Below, one piece after another: positions 1 to 5,074 of a stretch of DNA of 5,074 bases. The stretch's first letter is position 1. Each line of letters begins with the position of its first letter. The stretch is from contig JANOIR010000626.1 in NCBI GenBank assembly GCA_031407765.1, positions 1-5,074 of the forward strand, written 5' to 3'. This DNA comes from JBDSLU01 sp031407765. Lineage in GTDB: Bacteria; Acidobacteriota; Vicinamibacteria; Vicinamibacterales; Vicinamibacteraceae. A program made the translations under genes and the position numbers. The notes beneath the pieces were generated by a model that saw only the letters and a program-made list of their open reading frames with translations, was not told the origin of the DNA and ran no database searches.

Positions 1-2151
1 CGGTTCGGCCCGCGGCCAATCCGCTCGACCTACCTGATCGCCGGGGCCGACTTCGTCGCCTGCCATCAGTTCGGGCTGCTGACGCGCTTGGACGTGCTCG
101 ATGTCGCACGACCCGGCGCCGTGTTCCTGTTGAACAGCCCGTTCGGTCCCGACACCGCATGGGACCACTTGCCTGCCCCGGTACAGCAAGCCATCGTCGA
201 CAAGCGGCTGCGCTTCTTCGTCATCGACGCGGATCGCGTCGCCGCCGACGCCGGCATGGACCGCCGGATCAACACGGTGATGCAGACCTGCTTCTTCGCG
301 CTGAGTGGCGTGCTGCCGCGCGACAAGGCGATTGCAGCCATCAAGCACGCGATCGAGAAGAGCTACCGCAAGCGGGGCGACGCCATCGTCCAGCAAAACC
401 ACCGCGCCGTCGATGAGACGCTCGCCCACCTGCACGAATGCTCCGGGCGCGGCGCCGTCAGCGGGGGCGCCGGGCACGAGGCACACGTGCCCCCCGACGC
501 ACCGGCGTTCGTCCGCGGCGTCACGGCGCCGATGCTGATGGGTCAGGGGGATCGCCTTCCGGTCAGCGCGCTGCCCGCCGACGGCACCTTCCCCACGGGC
601 ACGTCACGCTGGGAGAAGCGCAACCTCGCCCTCGAGATCCCGGTGTGGGACGAGTCGCTCTGCATCCAGTGCGGCAAGTGCGTGCTGGTCTGCCCGCACG
701 CGGCCATCCGCGCCAAGGTGTACCCGCCGGACCGCCTGACCGGCGCGCCAGCGGCCTTCAAGTCGGCGCCGGCCATGTGGAAGGATCTGCCCGGCCTGCG
801 TTACACGCTCCAAGTCGCGCCGGAGGACTGCACCGGCTGCACACTGTGCACGTCGATTTGCCCGGTCACGAGCAAGACCGTGGCCGCGCACAAGGCGATC
901 GACATGGAACCGGCGTCGCCGATCCGCGAGCGCGAACGGTCGTCCTGGGCGTTCTTTGAACCGCTCCACGAAACCGACGCGCGCGGCGTATCGGGCGGCC
1001 ACGTCAAGCGCGTGCAGCTCCTCCAGCCGCTGTTCGAGTTCTCCGGCGCCTGCGCCGGCTGCGGCGAAACGCCCTACATCAAGCTGCTCACGCAGCTCTT
1101 CGGCGACCGCGCCGTGATCGCCAACGCCACCGGCTGCTCCTCGATCTACGGTGGGAATCTCCCGACGACGCCCTACACCGTCAACCGGGAGGGACGCGGC
1201 CCCGCGTGGTCCAACTCGCTGTTCGAGGACAACGCGGAGTTCGGTCTCGGCATGCGGCTCGCGCTGGATCATCAGGCCGGCTACGCGCGCGACCTCGTTC
1301 GCCGGCTCTCGGTGGCGATCGGGGATCCGCTCGCGAGCGACCTGGTGCGGCCGGGCGAGTCGACGGCCGCGGCCATCGACGCCCAGCGGACGCGCGTCCT
1401 CCATCTGCGCGAGCGCCTTGCGGCTGTGGACGATCCCTCAGCCCGCGAGCTGGCCGCCATCGCCGACTCGCTGGTGCCGAGGAGCGTGTGGATCGTCGGC
1501 GGCGACGGGTGGGCCTACGACATCGGGTTCGGCGGCGTCGACCACGTGCTCGCGTCCGGCCAGAACGTCAACCTCCTCGTCCTCGACAGCGAGGTCTACT
1601 CGAACACCGGCGGCCAGCGATCGAAAGCCACGCCGCGCGGAGCAGTGGCGCGCTTCGCGGCCGGCGGCAAGGAGAGCGCAAAGAAGGATCTCGCGCTCAT
1701 GGCCATGAGCTATCGCAACGTCTACGTCGCCCGCGTCGCGATGGGCGGTAACGACACGCAGACCGTGCAGGCGTTCGAGGAGGCCGAGGCCTTCGACGGC
1801 CCTTCCCTCATCATCGCCTTCAGCCCGTGCATCGCCCACGGCTACGACCTCGCGCACGGGCTCGAGCACCAGCGGCTCGCCGTGCAGACCGGCTACTGGC
1901 CGCTCTTCCGCTACAATCCCGCGTTCGTGGGCGATGGGCGCAACCCCCTGAAGCTCGACTCGCGGCCGCCGACAATGCCGCTGAGCACCTACCTCGCGTC
2001 GGAAGGCCGCTTCGACCGCACCGTCAACAAGGAAGACGCGGCCCATGGCGGCCTGCTGCTCGCCGCGGAGGCGGATGTTGCGCACCGGTGGAGCCTCTAC
2101 GAGCAGTTGGCGGCGCTGCCGGTCACCCGTGAGCCCCCACAGGTTGGCTGA
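1..2151 (+). CDS. nifJ: Pyruvate:ferredoxin (flavodoxin) oxidoreductase, NifJ type, C-terminal part (5' end outside window)
   Basis: Cytoplasmic enzyme that decarboxylates pyruvate with CoA to acetyl-CoA and CO2, passing electrons to ferredoxin or flavodoxin. The frame is open from base 1, and residues 1-29, before the first ATG at 88, already match the family (RFGPRPIRSTY, ADFVACHQF), so the gene begins upstream. Visible in order: the gamma/POR domain (about 1-145), the EKR linker (WEKRN near 205), a two-[4Fe-4S] ferredoxin domain (Cys 221, 224, 227, 231 and 277, 280, 283, 287), then the TPP domain. The TPP domain has GDGWAYDIG from 501 and NTGGQ at 535-539. Cys 351, 354, 379 and 610 fit the four ligands of the proximal cluster. 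All three cluster sites look intact. The family is usually about 1,170-1,200 residues; 716 are seen, so roughly 450-480 lie outside. The end lacks the extra C-terminal domain of the Desulfovibrio africanus enzyme. The symbol follows the family and does not imply nitrogen fixation. Confidence 0.96.
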   Translation, partial: RFGPRPIRSTYLIAGADFVACHQFGLLTRLDVLDVARPGAVFLLNSPFGPDTAWDHLPAPVQQAIVDKRLRFFVIDADRVAADAGMDRRINTVMQTCFFALSGVLPRDKAIAAIKHAIEKSYRKRGDAIVQQNHRAVDETLAHLHECSGRGAVSGGAGHEAHVPPDAPAFVRGVTAPMLMGQGDRLPVSALPADGTFPTGTSRWEKRNLALEIPVWDESLCIQCGKCVLVCPHAAIRAKVYPPDRLTGAPAAFKSAPAMWKDLPGLRYTLQVAPEDCTGCTLCTSICPVTSKTVAAHKAIDMEPASPIRERERSSWAFFEPLHETDARGVSGGHVKRVQLLQPLFEFSGACAGCGETPYIKLLTQLFGDRAVIANATGCSSIYGGNLPTTPYTVNREGRGPAWSNSLFEDNAEFGLGMRLALDHQAGYARDLVRRLSVAIGDPLASDLVRPGESTAAAIDAQRTRVLHLRERLAAVDDPSARELAAIADSLVPRSVWIVGGDGWAYDIGFGGVDHVLASGQNVNLLVLDSEVYSNTGGQRSKATPRGAVARFAAGGKESAKKDLALMAMSYRNVYVARVAMGGNDTQTVQAFEEAEAFDGPSLIIAFSPCIAHGYDLAHGLEHQRLAVQTGYWPLFRYNPAFVGDGRNPLKLDSRPPTMPLSTYLASEGRFDRTVNKEDAAHGGLLLAAEADVAHRWSLYEQLAALPVTREPPQVG

Positions 2152-2200
2152 GCGAGGCGCCGGTAACTGGGCAGTAGAGCGCTTCGCACAAGCTTCCCGT

Positions 2201-2230
2201 ACGTCGAGGTTGGTCGAGCTTGGTCAGTGA
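2201..2230. repeat. Three imperfect 10-bp tandem units in the gap before the alcohol dehydrogenase
   Basis: Read in steps of ten, the bases are ACGTCGAGGT, TGGTCGAGCT and TGGTCAGTGA. GTCGAG occurs at 2203-2208 and 2213-2218, and TTGGTC at 2210-2215 and 2220-2225. The word GTCAGTG at 2223-2229 recurs at 2257-2263. A spacing of one helical turn is what a DNA-binding protein contacting one face would need, so this could be an operator. That is inference: the repeat is short and no known site was recognised. Confidence 0.3.
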
Positions 2231-2246
2231 CCGGTGCGACCCGGTC
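2222..2246. terminator. Two overlapping palindromes; weak terminator or operator
   Basis: GGTCA-G-TGACC (2222-2232) overlaps a second inverted repeat, GACCGG-6 nt-CCGGTC (2229-2246), followed by TTATC. The second could form a 6-bp GC-rich hairpin about 80 bases past the PFOR stop. There is no run of T after it, so it is a poor intrinsic terminator by standard criteria. The two arms share bases and cannot form together, so the site may instead be an operator or a switchable structure. No convincing -35/-10 promoter was seen anywhere in 2152-2404. Confidence 0.25.
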
Positions 2247-2388
2247 TTATCGACTCGTCAGTGTGCCAAGTGGGACAGACGTTCGCCTGAGGGCGCCGTT
2301 ACGCTTCCCTGATGCACTCCGTTGAACTATCGACCAGCGCTCTCGCCGACGTAGCGCCGCGGGCCGCCTCTGGCGAGCCGTCCCCGTC

Positions 2389-2394
2389 GGAAGG
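2389..2394 (+). promoter_or_regulatory. Shine-Dalgarno site that decides the alcohol dehydrogenase start
   Basis: GGAAGG lies 10 bases before ATG 2405. The longer in-frame start, ATG 2312, has only GAGGG at 2289-2293, 18 bases away and too far for normal initiation. This favours the 349-residue protein over the 380-residue one. Confidence 0.55.
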
Positions 2395-2404
2395 TGCTCT
2401 CCAG

Positions 2405-3454
2405 ATGCGCGGCCTGGTGTATCGGGGTCCCGGTCGGCGCGTGTGGGAGGAGCGACCCCGTCCCGCGCTCCGCGAGCCCACCGACGCCATCGTCCACGTC
2501 ACGACCTCCACGATCTGCGGGACCGACCTTCACATTCTGAAGGGCGACGTGCCGTCGGTGACCGATGGCCGGATCCTCGGGCACGAGGGTGTCGGGATGG
2601 TCACCGAGGTCGGGGCGGGCGTCACCACCTTTCGCGCGGGCGACCGCGTGCTGATTTCGTGCATTACCTCGTGTGGGCGCTGCGACTTCTGCCGGAGGCA
2701 GATGTACTCCCACTGTCGCCATGGCGGCTGGGTCCTAGGGAACACCATCGACGGCACCCAAGCCGACTACGTGCGCATTCCGCATGCGGACACCAGCCTC
2801 TACGCGATCCCGGCTGATGGTGACGCAGAGGCATTGGTGATGCTGAGTGACATTCTGCCGACTGGCTTCGAGTGCGGCGTACTGAACGGCCAGGTGCGAC
2901 CCGGCGAGATCGTGGCGATCGTCGGCGCCGGCCCCGTCGGCCTCGCGGCGCTGATGACGGCGCAGTTCTATTCGCCAGCCGGCATCGTGATGATCGACCT
3001 GGACGACAAGCGATTGGAGGTCGCCCGAACGCTTGGCGCAACGGCGCTGGTCAACAGCACTGATGGCGGCGCGGTTCAGCGAGTCATGGACCTGACCGAG
3101 GGCCACGGTGTCGATGTGGCGATTGAGGCCGTGGGCGTGCCAGCCACCTTCGACATCTGTCAGGCGATTCTGGCGCCGGGGGGCCGGCTCGCGAACGTTG
3201 GCGTGCATGGCGCGCCGGTGACACTGCATCTGGAGAAGCTGTGGGACCGGAACATCACCATCACCACCCGCCTGGTCGACACGACCACCACTCCCATGCT
3301 GCTGAAGAGCGTGAAGTCTGGCCGGCTTCAGCCGCGAACGCTGGCCACGCACCGCTTCGCGCTCGACGACATCCTGCAGGCCTACGAGACGTTCGAACAC
3401 GCGGCGAAGAACGGGGCGCTGAAGGTCATTCTCATGAACGAGGCCCGTGGATGA
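2405..3454 (+). CDS. Zinc-dependent alcohol dehydrogenase, medium-chain (MDR) family
   Basis: Cytoplasmic NAD(P)-dependent oxidoreductase that interconverts alcohols with aldehydes or ketones; the substrate cannot be read from sequence. The 349 residues match the family's usual size. The N-terminal GroES-like domain carries catalytic-zinc ligands Cys38, His60 (in GHE, 59-61) and probably Asp149. Structural zinc is held by Cys90, 93, 96 and 104. The Rossmann domain has GAGPVG at 174-179, and Asp198 at the end of the second strand points to NAD rather than NADP. ATG 2405 is chosen because MRGLVYRGPG looks like the normal family N-terminus and a GGAAGG site precedes it; ATG 2312 would add 31 Ala/Ser/Pro-rich residues with no fold apparent. 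The stop overlaps the next start as ATGA (3451-3454), so this appears to be the first gene of a coupled unit reaching arsA. The upstream PFOR would supply acetyl-CoA for a fermentative role, but that link is inferred. Family confidence is high, exact start moderate. Confidence 0.88.
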   Translation: MRGLVYRGPGRRVWEERPRPALREPTDAIVHVTTSTICGTDLHILKGDVPSVTDGRILGHEGVGMVTEVGAGVTTFRAGDRVLISCITSCGRCDFCRRQMYSHCRHGGWVLGNTIDGTQADYVRIPHADTSLYAIPADGDAEALVMLSDILPTGFECGVLNGQVRPGEIVAIVGAGPVGLAALMTAQFYSPAGIVMIDLDDKRLEVARTLGATALVNSTDGGAVQRVMDLTEGHGVDVAIEAVGVPATFDICQAILAPGGRLANVGVHGAPVTLHLEKLWDRNITITTRLVDTTTTPMLLKSVKSGRLQPRTLATHRFALDDILQAYETFEHAAKNGALKVILMNEARG

Positions 3455-4239
3455 TCACGCCAACCATGCGCGCATCCAGTTGGGTCACTGTTCTGCTTCC
3501 CCTGTTTCTGGTGTCCGGCGTCCTCACGCTCTACGGCGTGAATGGCGACGCGGCGCCGGCGGCACAGGCGAGCCCGCAGGTGACGCGGTCAGACGCCGAG
3601 CGTCGCGCCCACATGCAGGTGCACTTCTCGCAGGTCATGACGGTGCACGAGGCGGTGATTCGCGGCGATGTCGCCGCGGCCACGGCGCCCGCGATCTGGC
3701 TGGCCAACCACGAAGCGCCGAGCTTGCCGGCGGGGTCAGCGCCCTTCGTGGCACAGATGCAGCGAGCCGCACGCCGCACCGCCGACGCCTCGAGCGTCCT
3801 CGAGGCCGCGCTCGGTACTGCCGACATGCTGAAGACCTGCGGTGACTGCCATCGAGCGATCGGCACGATGCCGGTGGTCGCCATCCAGCCTGCGCGGCCA
3901 GAGGTGCACGGCCTGGTCGGTCACATGCTGGCGCACCAGCAAGCGGTCGATCAGATGCTCCAGGGTCTCGTCGTACCCTCGAGCGCACTGTGGCGGACCG
4001 GCGCCGGCGGCCTCCAATCGGCGCCCCTGCGACCGACTTCACTACCGAGCGACCGGAAGCTCTCCGGCGCGCTAGTCGATTCGGAGAAGCGCCTACATGC
4101 GCTCGCCAGCCAGGCGGGCCGGGCCGAGGATTCCGCCGCTCGAGCCGTCTTCTATGGGCAGATTCTGTCGCGATGCGCCGACTGTCACGCGCTTCACCCC
4201 GGCGTCTGGGGCCCGACCCGGCGAAAGGACGTCCCATGA
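3451..4239 (+). CDS. Exported dihaem c-type cytochrome with two related modules
   Basis: A 262-residue protein predicted to act outside the cytoplasmic membrane and to carry two covalent haems. A hydrophobic segment at about 11-30 follows a short N-terminus with Arg7, giving a signal peptide or membrane anchor; AQA-S near 38-41 is a possible cleavage site. The haem motifs are CGDCH (130-134) and CADCH (242-246). Each sits at the end of a mostly helical stretch, as in cytochrome c'-like four-helix proteins. Histidine pairs four residues apart (54/58 and 158/162) start the two halves, and the SALWRTGA stretch lies in the second. The start at 3451 overlaps the dehydrogenase stop (ATGA) and has GAGG at 3440-3443, seven bases upstream. 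ATG 3466 is a possible later start. Its stop overlaps the arsD start. The redox partner is unknown; an exported protein is unlikely to take electrons directly from a cytoplasmic NAD enzyme. The cytochrome assignment is solid, the c'-like fold is inference. Confidence 0.85.
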   Translation: MITPTMRASSWVTVLLPLFLVSGVLTLYGVNGDAAPAAQASPQVTRSDAERRAHMQVHFSQVMTVHEAVIRGDVAAATAPAIWLANHEAPSLPAGSAPFVAQMQRAARRTADASSVLEAALGTADMLKTCGDCHRAIGTMPVVAIQPARPEVHGLVGHMLAHQQAVDQMLQGLVVPSSALWRTGAGGLQSAPLRPTSLPSDRKLSGALVDSEKRLHALASQAGRAEDSAARAVFYGQILSRCADCHALHPGVWGPTRRKDVP

Positions 4240-4598
4240 CTGCTGTTCGCGTGTTCGACCCTGCGATGTGCTGTTCCTCGGGTGTCTGTGGGCCCTCGGT
4301 CGACCCGCAGCTGGCGCGCTTCTCGGCTGATCTCGATTGGCTCAAGGCTCAGGGAGTGTCCGTCGAGCGCTTCAACCTGGCGCAGCAACCCGCGGCCTTT
4401 GCTGAGGACCAGACCGTACGTTCTACGCTCGAAACGAAGGGCGAGGCCGGATTGCCCGTCGTGAAGGTGAACGGCGAGATCAAGAGCAGCGGCGTGTATC
4501 CCTCACGCGCCGAGCTGTCGTCGTGGGCGGGTATCGGCGAACCAGCCGGTCCTCCGATGCCGACGAAGCCTGCACACGCGTCCACGCCAACCTCGTGA
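4236..4598 (+). CDS. arsD: Arsenical metallochaperone / weak repressor ArsD
   Basis: Cytosolic chaperone that binds As(III) or Sb(III) and transfers it to the ArsA ATPase, raising the pump's affinity; some family members also repress ars operons weakly. The 120 residues open with VFDPAMCCSSGVC, which places Cys12, Cys13 and Cys18 exactly as in the plasmid R773 protein, where these three bind metalloid. FNLAQQP (46-52) and GLPVVKVNGE (72-81) are further family signatures, and the fold is thioredoxin-like. No other cysteine is present: the Cys pairs near the R773 C-terminus, which are not needed for chaperone activity, are missing in this frame. A GGCC-coding stretch occurs just past the stop in another frame. 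The start overlaps the cytochrome stop as ATGA and has AAAGGA at 4224-4229, six bases upstream, so translation is probably coupled. arsA follows after 42 bases, the usual order. Confidence 0.95.
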   Translation: MTAVRVFDPAMCCSSGVCGPSVDPQLARFSADLDWLKAQGVSVERFNLAQQPAAFAEDQTVRSTLETKGEAGLPVVKVNGEIKSSGVYPSRAELSSWAGIGEPAGPPMPTKPAHASTPTS

Positions 4599-4640
4599 AG
4601 ACGACGTCCGGCGGCTGTTGCGCACCCGCAGCCACCCATC

Positions 4641-5074
4641 ATGGCCACCCTCATCGAGCATCCGACCCGCATCCTCTTCTTCACCGGGAAGGGCGGCGTC
4701 GGAAAGACGTCGGCAGCCTGCGCGACTGCCATTGGGTTGGCGGACGCCGGCAAGCGCGTGCTGCTCGTCAGCACAGACCCGGCGTCGAATCTCGATGAGG
4801 TGCTGGGCGTCGCGCTCGCAGGCGACCCACGAGTCGTGCCTGGCGTCCCAGGACTCTCCGCGCTGAATATCGATCCCGAGCTCGCGGCACAGGCCTACCG
4901 TGAGCGCGTCGTCGGCCCATACCGCGGGGTGCTCCCTGCTGCTGCGGTGGCCAGCATCGAAGAGCAATTGTCAGGCGCCTGCACGGTCGAGATCGCGGCG
5001 TTCGACGAGTTCTCGACACTGCTCGGCGACGCGGACGCCACGCGCGCGTTCGATCACGTCGTGTTCGACACGGC
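4641..5074 (+). CDS. arsA: Arsenite/antimonite efflux ATPase ArsA, N-terminal part (3' end outside window)
   Basis: Cytosolic ATPase that receives As(III) from ArsD and drives its export through a membrane carrier such as ArsB or Acr3. The 144 whole codons in view show the deviant Walker A loop GKGGVGKT (16-23), switch I STDPASN (44-50), and Cys114 in SGACTVEIAAFDEF, which corresponds to metal-binding Cys113 of R773 ArsA. Asp143-Thr144 begins the switch II motif (DTAPTGH in the family) just where the window ends. The metal-site cysteine and adjacency to arsD favour a true arsenite ATPase over the Get3-type tail-anchored-protein ATPase. Full proteins are roughly 300-400 residues in single-ATPase form or about 580 as a fused double; which one this is cannot be seen. 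ATG 4641 begins a family-like N-terminus and the only upstream in-frame stop before it is that of arsD. No clear Shine-Dalgarno site lies before it, so it may depend on ribosomes leaving arsD. Confidence 0.94.
   Translation, partial: MATLIEHPTRILFFTGKGGVGKTSAACATAIGLADAGKRVLLVSTDPASNLDEVLGVALAGDPRVVPGVPGLSALNIDPELAAQAYRERVVGPYRGVLPAAAVASIEEQLSGACTVEIAAFDEFSTLLGDADATRAFDHVVFDT

Noticed and set aside
604..1404. Long open frame of 266 codons on the - strand
   Set aside because: It lies wholly inside the PFOR gene, which has intact cluster and TPP motifs; the Arg/Ala-rich product is typical of antisense frames in high-GC coding DNA.
2045..2230. Small + strand frame spanning the PFOR end and the gap
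   Set aside because: Mostly inside PFOR in another frame, with no clear ribosome site or recognisable protein features.
3241..3450. Upstream extension of the cytochrome frame
   Set aside because: This part lies inside the alcohol dehydrogenase and reads His/Arg-rich nonsense; ATG 3451 gives a proper signal peptide and has a GAGG site.
3990..4235. Upstream extension of the arsD frame
   Set aside because: Overlaps the cytochrome, including its second haem motif; ATG 4236 gives the canonical ArsD N-terminus and has AAAGGA upstream.
3635..4345. Open frame of 236 codons on the - strand
   Set aside because: It covers the cytochrome and arsD start; the Arg/Ser/Pro-rich product has no recognisable motif.
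4523..4798. + strand frame containing the GGCC stretch as a separate gene
   Set aside because: It overlaps both arsD and the ArsA P-loop region and shows no domain; only the short Cys-Cys part is of interest, as a possible displaced arsD tail.
1..5074. CRISPR array, tRNA, rRNA, insertion sequence or integrase
   Set aside because: No regularly spaced repeats, transposase-like proteins or recognisable RNA genes were seen; coding genes fill almost the whole window.

Overview
The window comes from a high-GC bacterial chromosome with strongly G/C-rich third codon positions. All five recognisable genes lie on the + strand. A single-chain NifJ-type pyruvate:ferredoxin oxidoreductase, a zinc alcohol dehydrogenase, an exported c-type cytochrome and an ArsD/ArsA pair suggest a free-living environmental bacterium able to live with little or no oxygen. 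Acidobacteriota, Gemmatimonadota or Myxococcota would all fit, but the sequence does not settle the lineage.

Layout: 1-2151 is the C-terminal 716 residues of the PFOR; its start lies upstream of the window. 2152-2404 is a gap of about 250 bp with overlapping palindromes and a short 10-bp-period repeat, the only visible place for a terminator, promoter or operator. 2405-3454 is a zinc-dependent alcohol dehydrogenase, 3451-4239 a secreted protein with two CxxCH haem sites, 4236-4598 the arsenic metallochaperone ArsD, and 4641-5074 the first 144 codons of the arsenite-pump ATPase ArsA, cut by the window end.

The alcohol dehydrogenase, cytochrome and arsD are joined by two ATGA stop/start overlaps and arsA follows after 42 bp, so the four look like one transcription unit. 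ArsD hands As(III) to ArsA, which powers export through a membrane carrier (ArsB or Acr3, not visible here). PFOR makes acetyl-CoA from pyruvate, and the alcohol dehydrogenase could act in the same fermentative metabolism. The cytochrome would act outside the cytoplasmic membrane.

The most notable point is this union: a fermentation-type dehydrogenase and an exported dihaem protein translationally coupled to arsDA, with no arsR in view. The second is that a Gly-Gly-Cys-Cys coding stretch, like the cysteine-rich tail of longer ArsD proteins, lies just after the arsD stop in the -1 frame.
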